Notes: a model not told the origin generated them from the letters alone. Counted from the first letter of the stretch, positions 17,658 to 27,722 are shown. The stretch is DNA of 64,000 bases from an uncultured Spirochaetales bacterium (GCA_949300325.1 CASGDQ010000054.1:1-64000); one strand, 5' to 3'. Made by a program: numbers and translations.

Positions 17658-18554
17658 ATGGAAGAACTGATAAGGGAGTATCTGTCTTATATCAAAGCGA
17701 TGAAGGGTGTTTCAGAAAATACCATCATTAGCTATCAGAACGACCTTAATGGTTTTTCTGAATATCTTGAAAAAAGGCAAATCGAAATAGATGATTTCGA
17801 AATCCATGATGCAAGGGAGTATGTACGCCACCTGATGAAAAGCTACAAGGAGCGCAGCATGCTTAGAAAGCTTAGCTCGATACGCTCTTTTTTCAAGTAT
17901 CTCGAAAAACGCGGCATTGTGGAAGGCGATCCATTTGATATGGTCAGCCTCAAGACTAATGCGAAAAGGCTTCCTTCTGTTTTGAGCGAGGCTGAGGTTG
18001 CAAGGCTCTTATCTGTAAACGGGGAAGATTATGTTTTAAGGCGCAACCATATGCTTTTTTTATTTATCTATACCACCGGAGCAAGAATTTCTGAGGCTCT
18101 CAGCGTCGATGTCGGGGATATAGAATGGCAGAAGAGAAGGATACTTATACGCGGAAAGGGGAGCAAGGAACGCTATCTTTTTCTCCGGATGGATGTATGC
18201 TCTGAGCTCAAGGAATATCTTGAGATAAGAAAAGCTTTCATCGCCGAGACGGGGGCAAAGGAAAAAAACGCTTTGTTTTTGGGCGAAAGAGGGCAGCGGT
18301 TGCCTTTTAGCTCCGCTCATATTATTTTTGATGAGTATAGGAAAATTCTCGGGTTTCAGAAAACCTTCACACCCCATACGCTTCGGCACAGCTTTGCCAC
18401 TCACATGATGGACAAAGGTGCCGATATCCGCCTTGTGCAGGAGCTTCTTGGGCATGAAAGCATTTCTACGACCCAGATTTATACGCATGTGTCTTCAGCC
18501 AAGCTGAAAAGGGTTTATGACTCGACCCATCCGCATGCGAAAAAACAAGGATGA
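17658..18554 (+). CDS. XerC/XerD-family tyrosine recombinase (copy 2)
   Basis: 298 residues from ATG 17658; an upstream in-frame TTG at 17634 would overlap the DprA-like gene. N-terminal core-binding domain [19 protein letters not shown], then [11 protein letters not shown] (Arg), GKGSKERY (Lys), [15 protein letters not shown] and [13 protein letters not shown] (Tyr). All catalytic residues are present. Its stop overlaps hslV as ATGA, the codV/xerC-hslV-hslU order of many bacteria, which suggests that this is the XerC partner of copy 1. Confidence 0.93.
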   Translation: MEELIREYLSYIKAMKGVSENTIISYQNDLNGFSEYLEKRQIEIDDFEIHDAREYVRHLMKSYKERSMLRKLSSIRSFFKYLEKRGIVEGDPFDMVSLKTNAKRLPSVLSEAEVARLLSVNGEDYVLRRNHMLFLFIYTTGARISEALSVDVGDIEWQKRRILIRGKGSKERYLFLRMDVCSELKEYLEIRKAFIAETGAKEKNALFLGERGQRLPFSSAHIIFDEYRKILGFQKTFTPHTLRHSFATHMMDKGADIRLVQELLGHESISTTQIYTHVSSAKLKRVYDSTHPHAKKQG

Positions 18555-19099
18555 GGATTATGCAAGGAACTACAATTGTAGCAGTAAGAAAAAACGGAAT
18601 GGTCGCCATAGCAGGCGACGGACAGGTGACACAGGGCAATACTGTTGTCAAAGGAAATGCGAGAAAGGTCAGAAGGCTTTATGATGGCAAGGTGATAATC
18701 GGTTTTGCAGGAAGCACTGCAGATGCATTCACCCTTTTTGAGCTCTTTGAAGCCAAGCTGAAGCAATACAACGGGGATCTTACAAGAAGCGCAGTCGAGC
18801 TTGCTAAGCAGTGGAGAATGGATAAGCAGCTGAGGAATCTTGAGGCGATGATGCTTGCAAGCGATGGCAAGACCATGTTTCTTATAAGCGGTGTGGGCGA
18901 TGTTCTCGAACCGGAGGGAGATGTGCTTGCAATCGGAAGCGGCGGCAACTTTGCCGAGGCTGCAGCAAGGGCATATCTTGACAGCGGAATCGACTGGGAT
19001 GCTGAGACAATTGCAAAGAAAAGCATCAACATAGCAGCAGATATCTGCATTTATACCAACCATAGCATCATCACGGAGGTCATCGATGGAAAATGCTAA
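18551..19099 (+). CDS. hslV: ATP-dependent protease subunit HslV
   Basis: 182 residues, proteasome-beta-like peptidase. After a short leader (MRIMQG) comes [10 protein letters not shown], whose first Thr is the N-terminal nucleophile after processing. [10 protein letters not shown] and the [14 protein letters not shown] block are conserved. Forms the proteolytic double ring of HslUV. It overlaps the upstream xer by 4 bp and hslU by 14 bp. Confidence 0.96.
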   Translation: MRIMQGTTIVAVRKNGMVAIAGDGQVTQGNTVVKGNARKVRRLYDGKVIIGFAGSTADAFTLFELFEAKLKQYNGDLTRSAVELAKQWRMDKQLRNLEAMMLASDGKTMFLISGVGDVLEPEGDVLAIGSGGNFAEAAARAYLDSGIDWDAETIAKKSINIAADICIYTNHSIITEVIDGKC

Positions 19100-20435
19100 G
19101 AAACTTGATGATATGATGCCGCGCGAGATAGTGGCGGCTTTGGATCAATATGTAATCGGACAGGATGAGGCGAAAAGGCTGATTTCTGTCGCAATCCGAA
19201 ATCGTGTGAGGAGAAAAGCCCTTTCGGAGGAGATGAAGAGCGAAGTTACTCCCAAAAACATCATTATGATAGGACCCACCGGGGTTGGAAAAACGGAAAT
19301 TGCAAGGCGGATTGCAAAGCTTGCCAATGCACCGTTTATTAAGGTTGAGGCGACTAAGTTCACCGAAGTGGGATATGTCGGAAGGGATGTTGAATCAATG
19401 GTCAAAGATCTTATGGCCGCATCCTATACCCTTGTCAAAGAAGAGATGTTCAAGATGAAGGAAAAGGATGTGGACGATAAGGTCGAGGAAAGGCTTCTCG
19501 ATCTGCTTCTTCCTGCCTTGGATTCGGAAAAGAAGGAAAACGATGTCCAGACCCTTGAGACCAGGGAGAAATTCCGCCGCATGCTCAAAGACGGCATATT
19601 CGATGAGAAGGAAGTCGAGATGAACATCCAGAGCCAGATGAAGATAAGCGGTCTTGGTGTTTTTTCTGGCTCTCCGCAGGAGGATATGGGAAGCATCTTT
19701 TCCGATCTGAACAATCTTTTTTCGAGCAACGGCAGCAAGACAAGGAAGGTCACTATCAAGCATGCCCGCGAGATTTTAAAAGAGCAGGAGCTCGATAAGC
19801 TTGTCGACAATGACAAGGTTGCGGAAGAGGCTAAGGACAGATGCGAGCAGATGGGGATAATCTTCATCGACGAGATCGACAAGATCTGCTCAAAGGGAAG
19901 CACTAACAACACTGATGTTTCAAGAGAAGGAGTGCAGAGGGATATTCTTCCGATTGTCGAAGGAACCAAGGTCAGCACAAAGTGGGGCGTTGTCGATACG
20001 ACGAATATCCTGTTTATCGCTGCAGGTGCGTTCAGCATGAGCAAACCCAGCGATCTCATTCCTGAACTTCAGGGCCGCTTTCCTCTTCGCGTCGAACTCC
20101 GCGATTTGAGCGCCGATGATTTTTACCGCATCCTTACAGAGCCGAGCAATGCAATTGTAAAGCAGTACAAGGCGTTGCTTGAGACTGAGGGTGTTAAGCT
20201 TGAATTCACGGATCAGGCATTGAGAAGCATCAGCAAGATTGCGGAAAAGGCGAATTCCAGTGCGGATAATATCGGAGCCAGAAGGCTTCACACAGTCATG
20301 GAAAAGCTTTTGGAGGATATTTCCTTCGATGCGGATCTGAAAAAAGGTGAGACAGTGGAGATTACAGACGATTATGTTTCTGATAAGCTTGGAGACATAA
20401 TCGAGAATCAGGATCTGACGAAATACATCCTCTGA
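19086..20435 (+). CDS. hslU: ATP-dependent protease ATPase subunit HslU
   Basis: 449 residues, AAA+ unfoldase partner of HslV. N-terminal [19 protein letters not shown], Walker [14 protein letters not shown], Walker [12 protein letters not shown], and the inserted I domain at about 110-235. The C-terminal tail DLTKYIL is the peptide that docks into HslV. Complete and of normal length. Confidence 0.97.
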   Translation: MENAKKLDDMMPREIVAALDQYVIGQDEAKRLISVAIRNRVRRKALSEEMKSEVTPKNIIMIGPTGVGKTEIARRIAKLANAPFIKVEATKFTEVGYVGRDVESMVKDLMAASYTLVKEEMFKMKEKDVDDKVEERLLDLLLPALDSEKKENDVQTLETREKFRRMLKDGIFDEKEVEMNIQSQMKISGLGVFSGSPQEDMGSIFSDLNNLFSSNGSKTRKVTIKHAREILKEQELDKLVDNDKVAEEAKDRCEQMGIIFIDEIDKICSKGSTNNTDVSREGVQRDILPIVEGTKVSTKWGVVDTTNILFIAAGAFSMSKPSDLIPELQGRFPLRVELRDLSADDFYRILTEPSNAIVKQYKALLETEGVKLEFTDQALRSISKIAEKANSSADNIGARRLHTVMEKLLEDISFDADLKKGETVEITDDYVSDKLGDIIENQDLTKYIL

Positions 20436-20445
20436 CGGAGACGCC

Positions 20446-21537
20446 ATGAAATACATTACCATAACTTCTTCTTCCTTTGAGGAGGCGCTTAAAAAAGCCC
20501 ATAGCGAATATGGTGATGAGGTACGGGTCCTCTCCCGCCGCGATTATACGGTGGGAGGAGGGCTTTTTTCCAAGAAAAAGACCCGATGTGATCTTACCAT
20601 ATATCTTTCCTCGCAGGCAGAGCGCGATGTAGGCCGCACCGATGAGGCTTCCATGAGGGAATTTGAAAAGGAAGCACAGACTCCGGATCCCGGAACCCTT
20701 TCATCCTCCGAGCGTCTTAATACTGAGGTCTTCCGCGGTGCTTTCGATTCAAAAAGACCAGAGCAGGCGGAAAAGCTTTTGATTAATAACGATATCTCCG
20801 ATCCGCTTAAAGCTGAAATTCTAAAAGACATCGGATCTGGCGATATCAACATGGAAATTGCCTCAAGGATAATCAAGCTTTGTCCATTTGCAAGGGATGT
20901 TCAGATACATCCCAAAAAAAATCTTGTGCTTTTAGGTCCTACCGGAAGCGGAAAGACGACCACATCTGCAAAGCTTGCTGTCCTATATGGCAGCCAATCT
21001 GTTTCCACTGCGCTTATAAGCCTGGATAGCTTCAAGGTAGGTGCTTTCAGCCAGCTGAAGGGTTTTTGTGATGCTTTTGCAATTCCTTTCTTTCCCGTTG
21101 TGGACGAATCTGGAATGCTGATGGCCTTGGAGGAGGTAAGATCCTCGTCCCTTGTCATCATAGATACCATGGGCATAAGTCCACGCGATCTTTCTCTGAA
21201 TCTAAAGCTTAAAGGTATGCTTGGCCTGCTTGATAAATCGGAGACTGAATATATTCTTGTCCTTCCCTCATCCTTGAGAAGGCAGGAGATGAAGAGTATC
21301 CTTGCACGATATGCTGATTATGATATTTCTGCAATAATTGCAACAAAGCTTGATGAAAGCTCCAAAATAGGCGATATCCTATCTTTCTGCTATGAAGAAG
21401 GCCTTGCGCTTGCGTTTGTTACAAATGGACAGCATGTTCCAGGTGATATTGAAAAGGCATCCAGCACAGTGATTTTGGAAAATATGCTGCTTCCCGGTCT
21501 TGATATGAAAGAGGCGGAAGGGCAGATTAAAGGTTGA
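20446..21537 (+). CDS. flhF: FlhF-like SRP-family GTPase
   Basis: 363 residues. The first 55 (EALKKAHSEYGDEVRVLSRR) match the basic domain that sets FlhF apart from Ffh and FtsY. The G domain starts at about 155: GPTGSGKTTTSAK (P-loop 164-171), DTMG at 240-243 where DTAGR is usual, TKLDE at 300-304. FlhF places polar flagella, but no flagellar gene is in the window, although spirochaetes such as Treponema carry a flagellar operon (flgB onward) near hslVU. Either a relic or a GTPase recruited to another polar task. It is 10 bp after hslU and likely in its operon, and it ends 11 bp inside the convergent PBP-like gene. Confidence 0.75.
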   Translation: MKYITITSSSFEEALKKAHSEYGDEVRVLSRRDYTVGGGLFSKKKTRCDLTIYLSSQAERDVGRTDEASMREFEKEAQTPDPGTLSSSERLNTEVFRGAFDSKRPEQAEKLLINNDISDPLKAEILKDIGSGDINMEIASRIIKLCPFARDVQIHPKKNLVLLGPTGSGKTTTSAKLAVLYGSQSVSTALISLDSFKVGAFSQLKGFCDAFAIPFFPVVDESGMLMALEEVRSSSLVIIDTMGISPRDLSLNLKLKGMLGLLDKSETEYILVLPSSLRRQEMKSILARYADYDISAIIATKLDESSKIGDILSFCYEEGLALAFVTNGQHVPGDIEKASSTVILENMLLPGLDMKEAEGQIKG

Positions 21538-22516
21538 GAGCCCTGATCTTGCCCCGCTGGATCATCACATCCCTTGTCTCCTCTGCAATGCCACGCGCGG
21601 TTTCGCTGTTTTCAGATGCTGCGATGATGAGATAATCTGCGCTCTCTAGCACATATGCTTCATATCCCGAGGCATCAAAAGAGTGCGAGGAGCCGTCATA
21701 GAACCCTATATCCGCCTTCTCTTCTTTAAGCATGCTTGGCATGAATGAAGGTGAAATAGGGGCCCTTATTATGTCAAGAAGCTCTTCCCATTCATAGCCG
21801 TTGCTGCTGAGGGCATAGAGCTGCCCATCATTTTTCCCAAGGACTGAGACCATGCCGGATTCATTTTCAACGAAATAGGAGAGAACAAAATCGCATATAT
21901 ATTGGATTCCGATATCCATAGATAGATGTATGTCCGCTCCTTTTATTACTCCGTCTTCAAGAATCAATGGAGGCTCCAGAGACTCATTGAAATAATATTC
22001 GGCACCGCTTATGCCGTTGAGCCTTTCGTCTACGCGCCCTATGATATTCTTGCCATGATCATTTGTCGGGTATGCCCTTTTCAAAACCTTTTCCACTCTT
22101 ATTGCCCGATCAAGCCTTTCCTTTTCAATGAGTGCATCAAATTCCTCCAGGCTGCTTGAGCTTAAATTGCTCTCAAGAATAACTAGCGGCTTCTCTTGTG
22201 CTAAAAGACCTTCGATTTCCAATGCGCTCAGCTGCGTATATGGTGCAATCAGGGAGGATGCCTTGCTGATTCCTGTCAGGCTTTTTGTATTGACCTTGAT
22301 CAGGTATTCGATGCTGTCCATGGCAAGTATTTCGTTGTTTCTGTCATATATGGTGCCCCGGTAGTATTCTCCAGATATTTCGGGGTCCTTGTAATTGGTA
22401 TTAATAATTCCTTCTGATACGTACAGCCACAAAAGGCGAGCTATGACGATTAAAAAGGCGAGGATCAACATAAAGAGAATGATACGGCCTTCTTTCTTAT
22501 TCCTCTTTTTTTTCAT
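21527..22516 (-). CDS. Class B PBP-like protein without transpeptidase core
   Basis: 329 residues against roughly 570-700 for FtsI/PBP2. Order: membrane anchor (11-33), GEYYRGTIYDRNNEILAMD (49-67, start of the PBP dimerisation domain), KRAYPTNDHGKNIIGRV and GISGAEYYFNESL (146-180). IHLSMDIGIQY (196-206) and DGQLYALSSNG (230-240) correspond to the first strands of a transpeptidase domain. SxxK, SxN and KTG are absent; API-SPSF-MPSML (252-263) may be the remnant of the active-site helix with the lysine replaced. The end (SENSETARGIAEETRDVM, 301-318) resembles the last helix of the domain, so a core of about 200 residues seems deleted internally. The frame is clean and the stop lies inside flhF. 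Probably a non-enzymatic scaffold. Confidence 0.8.
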   Translation of the reverse strand: MKKKRNKKEGRIILFMLILAFLIVIARLLWLYVSEGIINTNYKDPEISGEYYRGTIYDRNNEILAMDSIEYLIKVNTKSLTGISKASSLIAPYTQLSALEIEGLLAQEKPLVILESNLSSSSLEEFDALIEKERLDRAIRVEKVLKRAYPTNDHGKNIIGRVDERLNGISGAEYYFNESLEPPLILEDGVIKGADIHLSMDIGIQYICDFVLSYFVENESGMVSVLGKNDGQLYALSSNGYEWEELLDIIRAPISPSFMPSMLKEEKADIGFYDGSSHSFDASGYEAYVLESADYLIIAASENSETARGIAEETRDVMIQRGKIRALNL

Positions 22517-22523
22517 GACGCTT

Positions 22524-22534
22524 TATACTATAAT
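22524..22534. promoter_or_regulatory. Shared divergent promoter of the PBP-like and M23-like genes
   Basis: The 40-bp gap holds the near-symmetrical TATACTATAAT, which gives a -10 on each strand: TATAAT (22529-22534) rightwards and TATAGT (22532-22527) leftwards. The leftward start point falls only 4-5 bases before the PBP-like ATG, which has no Shine-Dalgarno. Confidence 0.5.
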
Positions 22535-22556
22535 CCAAGCAGGGGTCGACAGCAAG

Positions 22557-23567
22557 ATGAGCAGAAACGATTATGACGACATGCCTTCCACCTTTTCCAG
22601 AAAAAAGAGGGGAAACAGCAGTAAAACTGTCCTAGTGTCGCTTATGGGTATTTTAATTATCCTGATCGTTTTTCTTTTCTACATGCTTTTCAAGCCTATA
22701 GATGATTCATCTGCTGAGGGCAGCATCCCTGTTCAAAGCGAAATGAACCTTGATGTCGGAGAAGTTGTCAGGGTAACTGTGAATAAACCGAGCAGCGCCG
22801 CACCTAAGGTCGAAGATAAGAAAGAAGAGGAACCTGCTATACAAGAAGCAGCTGTTGAGCCAGACCAGGAGGAATCCGGTTTTACAGATTATATTGTAGA
22901 ACGAGGCGATACGCTTGCTTTGATCGGACAGAAATTCTCGGTATCCGCTTCCAGCATTGCAAATGTCAACAGGATTGCAGACCAGACGGCTTTGGTCGAA
23001 GGGCAAAGGTTGACAATACCTCCTATTGACGGACAGCTTTACCAAGTTGCTGAGGGCGATGATCTTCCTTCTGTGATGAAACGGTTCGATATTTCAATGA
23101 GCAACAGGGATTTCATGAAGCTTAATAATCTTGATTCAGATGTTCTTGAGGAAGGCACCTATCTGTTCATTCCCGGAATTGTCGTATCAGAAGAGGAAAG
23201 CATGTTCTCCCGTCCCGGAGAAGGAAATGTCTCGTTTGCCTTCGGAGAGGTTGTAAATGGCTATAAACTCGAAGGGGTAGGCTTTTCCATGGCCGCAGGA
23301 TCAGCGGTAAAAGCGGTTGCCGACGGTTTTGTTTCGGATGCGGGCAACAACGAACGTTTTGGACGCTTTGTCACAATAATACATGCCGGCGGCTATAAGA
23401 GCTCTTATTACTGCCTTGAAATCGTTAATGTCAAACTAGGCCAGAGCATCAAGAAGGGAGAGATAGTCGGAACGGTAGGAACGAGTACGAAATTCTTTCC
23501 TTCCTCGACGCTCTATCTGACACTGGAGCAGGGAGCTCTCAAGCTGGATCCTATGCTTTTCTTGTAG
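22557..23567 (+). CDS. LysM-LysM-LytM (M23 fold) protein, metal ligands lost
   Basis: 336 residues: cytoplasmic tail, one membrane segment (about 25-46), acidic linker, LysM 1 starting DYIVERGDTLALIGQKFSV, LysM 2 starting YQVAEGDDLPSVMKRFDI, then an M23-like beta domain. In active M23 peptidases the ligands lie in HxGxD, YxHL and HLHFE. Here the equivalent stretches are KLEGVGFSM, YYCLEIVNV and TLYLTLE, so every zinc ligand appears lost, as in EnvC/NlpD-type activators of amidases. A role as a peptidoglycan-binding activator or scaffold is plausible. The start at 22557 follows the divergent promoter; an in-frame extension to 22395 would run through the PBP-like gene and is rejected. Confidence 0.82.
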   Translation: MSRNDYDDMPSTFSRKKRGNSSKTVLVSLMGILIILIVFLFYMLFKPIDDSSAEGSIPVQSEMNLDVGEVVRVTVNKPSSAAPKVEDKKEEEPAIQEAAVEPDQEESGFTDYIVERGDTLALIGQKFSVSASSIANVNRIADQTALVEGQRLTIPPIDGQLYQVAEGDDLPSVMKRFDISMSNRDFMKLNNLDSDVLEEGTYLFIPGIVVSEEESMFSRPGEGNVSFAFGEVVNGYKLEGVGFSMAAGSAVKAVADGFVSDAGNNERFGRFVTIIHAGGYKSSYYCLEIVNVKLGQSIKKGEIVGTVGTSTKFFPSSTLYLTLEQGALKLDPMLFL

Positions 23568-24333
23568 AAGAAATGACATAGTCTGCTGCATTTTGGGCAG
23601 CATCCCTTCCCACGATATCATAGCCTTTTTGAAGGTAATGGAATTCATCCTTCATAAGCCCTTTTTCCAAGAAGGTCTCCAAGAGCCTGCTGGCGATCAC
23701 CACATCCTCATCCTCTTTTGAGAGCTCTTGCTGGGCTTTTCTGATTTCATCATATGAATCGTATTTCCCTTCAATATTGCATTTTCCTATGAGAATTACG
23801 AATATTTTTTCGATACCATGGCTCTTCAAGGATGACAAAAACTCTTTGAACATGGCTTTATATTGGCTTTTATCAGTCTTTTGATCCCCATCAGTCTCCC
23901 CTTGGCAGAACAGGGCATAAGCATGTCTTATCTCAATATCATTGCGCCTTAAAAAGGAAAATGCCTGATCGAGGCGGGCCAGCATATCCTGGTTATATTT
24001 TGTACCGGGAATCCATTCTTTTATGGATGACCCGCCCTTTGATGCAGATACTCCGACAATTGGAATGCCAGTTCTTTTGAACCATGTGTTCGTAAATGCG
24101 GAGACAAGGCTTCCTGATTTAGCATATACGCTTTCCCATCTGTCGTTTATCCCATCCTCTCGGTTTTCAAGCTTTCCAAAAGGCTCTTGAAGCGGGTACA
24201 GCCTGCTGTTATCTGATACCGCACGAAATTCATAAGCGGCGCCTTCAATCGGTTTTTCTGCCTCTTCCGCTTTCCCGCGCCCCGCCATGTTGGACTGCCC
24301 CACAAAAAGAAAAAGATCGATTTTTTCTTTCAT
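23551..24333 (-). CDS. SASA-type carbohydrate esterase
   Basis: 260 residues. LFLFVGQSNMAGRG is the GQSN block with the nucleophile Ser of the sialate O-acetylesterase/acetylxylan esterase SGNH family, ALFCQGETDGD is the second block, and DEFHYLQKGYDIVG supplies the Asp-x-x-His pair. It would remove acetyl groups from glycans. No signal peptide, so the substrate is probably an imported sugar. The start at 24333 has GGAGAGA before it, directly after the secA terminator; a longer frame to 24399 would run back into secA. Overlaps the end of the M23-like gene by 17 bp. Confidence 0.85.
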   Translation of the reverse strand: MKEKIDLFLFVGQSNMAGRGKAEEAEKPIEGAAYEFRAVSDNSRLYPLQEPFGKLENREDGINDRWESVYAKSGSLVSAFTNTWFKRTGIPIVGVSASKGGSSIKEWIPGTKYNQDMLARLDQAFSFLRRNDIEIRHAYALFCQGETDGDQKTDKSQYKAMFKEFLSSLKSHGIEKIFVILIGKCNIEGKYDSYDEIRKAQQELSKEDEDVVIASRLLETFLEKGLMKDEFHYLQKGYDIVGRDAAQNAADYVISSTRKA

Positions 24334-24345
24334 TCCAATCTCTCC

Positions 24346-24369
24346 AAAAAAAGGGCCCGAAGGCCCTTT
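24346..24369 (-). terminator. Intrinsic terminator of secA
   Basis: On the minus strand AAAGGGCC, a TTCG tetraloop and GGCCCTTT followed by a run of T. It is a compact, stable terminator placed between the secA stop and the esterase ribosome binding site. Confidence 0.92.
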
Positions 24370-24377
24370 GCTCTTAA

Positions 24378-27128
24378 TTAAAGATTGCGTCCGCAGCAAT
24401 TCTTATATTTTTTTCCTGAACCGCATGGACACGGATCGTTTCTTCCGATTTTGGGGCCTGTACGCCTGATCTGAATAGATGCTCCGTCCTGCTGGCTTGA
24501 GACTGCAGTGCCCCGGCTTACTCCCTTTCTTTCCTCTGAAGCTGCCGAAATGCTCTTATGCTGGGCGCGGAGGATCTGTTCCTTGCGCTCTCTTTCTGTC
24601 ATGATCCTGACGGAAACGACAGTCTTGGCAACCGCGTCTGAAATATCAGAAATCATCTCATCGAAAGCATCGCTGGCAGTGTTCTTATACTCGACAAGAG
24701 GGTTTTTCTGTGCATAGCTCATGAGATGGGCCGCTTCCTTCAATTCTTCAAGCGCATCCAGATGGTCTATCCAACGCCTGTCTATATTGCGAAGGTAAAC
24801 ATAGCGTATGAAAGAATTGAATTCCTCTTTGCTTGCCTTTTCTTCTTTCTGCCTGATGTCTTTTTCTATAAGCTGATAGACATTATTCTCATCAAGCCCT
24901 TCCATATTGAGGTTGAAGAACGACTTTGCCGCCTCAAGATAGGCTTTCCCGTTTCCTTTGTTTTCCTCTTTCAGATAATCAAGTATATTGGAAATGTTAT
25001 TAAGAACGCGAACACTCAGATCGTCGGAAGAGAGTATCTTGTCCCTTTCTGAATATATGTAGTTTCTCTGCTCGTTAAGCACATCGTCATATTCAAGAAG
25101 ATGCTTACGGATCTCAAAGTTTCTCGCTTCGACCTTTTCCTGCGCCTTTTCAATTGCATTGTCAAGCATCTTATGCTCGATAGCCGAACCATCCTTGAGC
25201 CCGAGACGTCCGATCATTTCCCTGAGCCCTTCTTTTGCAAACAGTCTCATGAGGCTGTCTTCCAAAGAAACATAGAATCTGCTTGTGCCAGGGTCTCCCT
25301 GTCTTCCGCTTCTTCCTCTGAGCTGGTTGTCGATTCTCCTTGATTCATGCCTTTCGGAACCGATTATGTAAAGCCCTCCGAGAGCAATGACCTCCTGCTG
25401 GGCTTTTTTCCATTCTCCCTCAACCTCTTTGAGCGCAGCCTGATACTCTTCAAGGCTTGCCTCTGTCCCGCATTTTTTTCTTGCAAGATGTTCCGGGCTT
25501 CCTCCGAGCTTGATATCGGTTCCACGTCCAGCCATGTTCGTGGCTATGGTAACAGCTCCTTTGCTTCCGGCTTCTCCGATTATATAGGCTTCCCTGGCAT
25601 GGTTCTTCGCATTGAGCACCTCATGCTTTATCCCTGCACGCCTCAGCAGCGCAGACAAGACTTCGGATTTCTCAATGGATACAGTGCCGATCAGAATAGG
25701 CTGGCCGGTCTCATGAACCTTTTTCACCTCTTCGACGATCGCATTGAATTTTGATTTCTCGTCATAGTAGATGAGATCCTTTAGGTCTTTTCTGATGACA
25801 GGTCTGTTTGTGGGGATTACGACGACATCAAGGCCGTATATCTGCTTGAATTCCCCTGCCTCGGTATCTGCCGTACCGGTCATTCCTGAAAGCTTGTCAT
25901 ACATCCTGAAAAAGTTCTGGAATGTGATGGTTGCAAAGGTCTTGCTCTGGCCTAGCACCTTGACGTTCTCCTTCGCCTCAATAGCCTGATGGAGCCCGTC
26001 GGAATATCTTCTTCCAGGAAGCACGCGTCCAGTGAACTCATCGACTATCTGCACCTCTCCATCCTTGACCATGTAATCTACATCCTTTTCAAAAAGGCGA
26101 TGAGCCCTTACAGCCTGGGTTACATAGTGCACAAGCTCGAAATTCTCCCCATCATAAAGGCTGTAGACTGTATTTCCTTCTTCATCCTTTGCCGGAGTAA
26201 GCGCGCCTGTCGATTTCAATAGGCTCTCCATATGCGTCATTCCCTGCTTTGTGAAGGTGACACGCTTGCTTTTCTCATCAAGCTTATAATCGCCTTTCTC
26301 ATCGAATTTCAGAGCAGTCTCCCTGTCAAGCTTTTCCATTGCAGTAAGCTCGTAGTAATCGCCTGTCTCCGGATTCTTCTCGCATTCTTTCAAAAGAGGG
26401 ACGATAGCATTTGCCGCCCTCACTTTTGGAGTGTCGTCCTCTCCCTGGCCGGATATTATCAAAGGGGTGCGCGCCTCATCGATGAGGATGGAGTCGATTT
26501 CATCCACAATGCAGTAATGATGTCTCGGCTGGATCTTGTCGGAAAGACGCAGCTTCATATTATCCCTCAGATAATCGAAGCCGAATTCGTTGTTTGTACC
26601 ATATGTCACATCGGCCTGATAGTTTTCTCTTTTGGTCTGGGGATCCATTTCGCTTGTTATCACACCGGTTTTCAGTCCCAGATATTCATAGACTGGGCCC
26701 ATCCATTCAGCATCACGCTTGGCAAGATAATCGTTAACTGTGACGATATGGACACCTTTGCCCTCAAGCGCATTGAGATACGCGGCTGGAACGCAGGCGA
26801 GGGTTTTTCCTTCACCTGTCTTAAGCTCCATGATCTTTCCTTCATGCAGCGTGATGGCTCCCATCATCTGCACATCGTAATGCCTTTCGCCGAGAACCCT
26901 TCTTGCAGCCTCCCTGGCGAGTGCGAATGCTTTTGGCATTATTTCATCGAGACTTTTGCCGTCTCTGACTTCTTTTTTCCATTCTTCAGTCTGGGCTGAG
27001 AAAGCTTCCTTATCAAGGCTTTGCGCCCATTTCTCTTCACTGTTTATTTTCTCTACGATCGGGGAGAGATGTTTCATGTCCCTGTCGTGCTTTGTGCCTC
27101 CGAAGAGTGCATATAAAAAATTAGCCAT
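24378..27128 (-). CDS. secA: Preprotein translocase ATPase SecA
   Basis: 916 residues, full length. MKTGEGKT-type Walker A appears as [39 protein letters not shown] is Walker [15 protein letters not shown] and [10 protein letters not shown] are helicase motifs V and VI. The C-terminal [17 protein letters not shown] is the zinc-binding tail for SecB or ribosome contact. Drives export through SecYEG. No Shine-Dalgarno is visible before the ATG; a TATTAT nine bases upstream could be a -10, so translation may start on a nearly leaderless message. Confidence 0.98.
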   Translation of the reverse strand: MANFLYALFGGTKHDRDMKHLSPIVEKINSEEKWAQSLDKEAFSAQTEEWKKEVRDGKSLDEIMPKAFALAREAARRVLGERHYDVQMMGAITLHEGKIMELKTGEGKTLACVPAAYLNALEGKGVHIVTVNDYLAKRDAEWMGPVYEYLGLKTGVITSEMDPQTKRENYQADVTYGTNNEFGFDYLRDNMKLRLSDKIQPRHHYCIVDEIDSILIDEARTPLIISGQGEDDTPKVRAANAIVPLLKECEKNPETGDYYELTAMEKLDRETALKFDEKGDYKLDEKSKRVTFTKQGMTHMESLLKSTGALTPAKDEEGNTVYSLYDGENFELVHYVTQAVRAHRLFEKDVDYMVKDGEVQIVDEFTGRVLPGRRYSDGLHQAIEAKENVKVLGQSKTFATITFQNFFRMYDKLSGMTGTADTEAGEFKQIYGLDVVVIPTNRPVIRKDLKDLIYYDEKSKFNAIVEEVKKVHETGQPILIGTVSIEKSEVLSALLRRAGIKHEVLNAKNHAREAYIIGEAGSKGAVTIATNMAGRGTDIKLGGSPEHLARKKCGTEASLEEYQAALKEVEGEWKKAQQEVIALGGLYIIGSERHESRRIDNQLRGRSGRQGDPGTSRFYVSLEDSLMRLFAKEGLREMIGRLGLKDGSAIEHKMLDNAIEKAQEKVEARNFEIRKHLLEYDDVLNEQRNYIYSERDKILSSDDLSVRVLNNISNILDYLKEENKGNGKAYLEAAKSFFNLNMEGLDENNVYQLIEKDIRQKEEKASKEEFNSFIRYVYLRNIDRRWIDHLDALEELKEAAHLMSYAQKNPLVEYKNTASDAFDEMISDISDAVAKTVVSVRIMTERERKEQILRAQHKSISAASEERKGVSRGTAVSSQQDGASIQIRRTGPKIGRNDPCPCGSGKKYKNCCGRNL

Positions 27129-27212
27129 AACTGAATAATAATAAAAAGATTGAAAAAATGGTAGGAAGACAGCCCTTTTTTTGGCTATTATATTTGTGAT
27201 GGAGAGTTTTGG

Positions 27213-27722
27213 ATGATTGTTTTGATATCAGGACTCGGCATAAGCATCCTTGATCTCGTGTTGGCTGTTTTCCTTATTCTTTCGGTTTTAGGAGGCGTGC
27301 TCAAGGGAGTCATCAGAAGCATAAGCTGGCTTCCAGGAATAGTGCTGGGTTTCTTGGCCGTGCATTTTTTCACAAAGCCTTTGGCTGCAATCATTATTGA
27401 GAACAGCGTTCTCACACCGCTTTGGGCTACCTATGTATCCGTCATACTTCTGATGGGCGGGGTGTATCTTGTGATAAGGCTTCTGGCATGCATTTTTGCT
27501 TCCTTTCTGGAAGAGGTCGGGCTGAGCGCGATAGATAAGATTCTTGGAGGATTGTTTTCCCTTTGCCTCTGCCTGATAATAATCGGAGTGCTTGCCACCG
27601 CTGTCGATGGGATTCCTTTATTTTCATCGCTGCGCCCGCATCTTGATTCCTCGTTCATCATAAAGAACATAATCAGGCCGTTTTATTCAGGGACGGTCGA
27701 TCTAGTAAAGGGGTCGCTTTGA
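27213..27722 (+). CDS. CvpA-family membrane protein
   Basis: 169 residues, about four membrane segments, opening [23 protein letters not shown], which is the CvpA family start (DxxxxxxxxxxxxxGxxxG). The family was named for colicin V production; more recent work links it to envelope stress tolerance, but the mechanism is unsettled. Its stop overlaps the holB start as TGATG. Confidence 0.85.
   Translation: MIVLISGLGISILDLVLAVFLILSVLGGVLKGVIRSISWLPGIVLGFLAVHFFTKPLAAIIIENSVLTPLWATYVSVILLMGGVYLVIRLLACIFASFLEEVGLSAIDKILGGLFSLCLCLIIIGVLATAVDGIPLFSSLRPHLDSSFIIKNIIRPFYSGTVDLVKGSL

Noticed and set aside
20446-21537. FtsY or a second Ffh
   Set aside because: The N-terminal basic domain (EALKKAHSEYGDEVRVLSRR) is specific to FlhF, and Ffh with its M domain is encoded at 52436.
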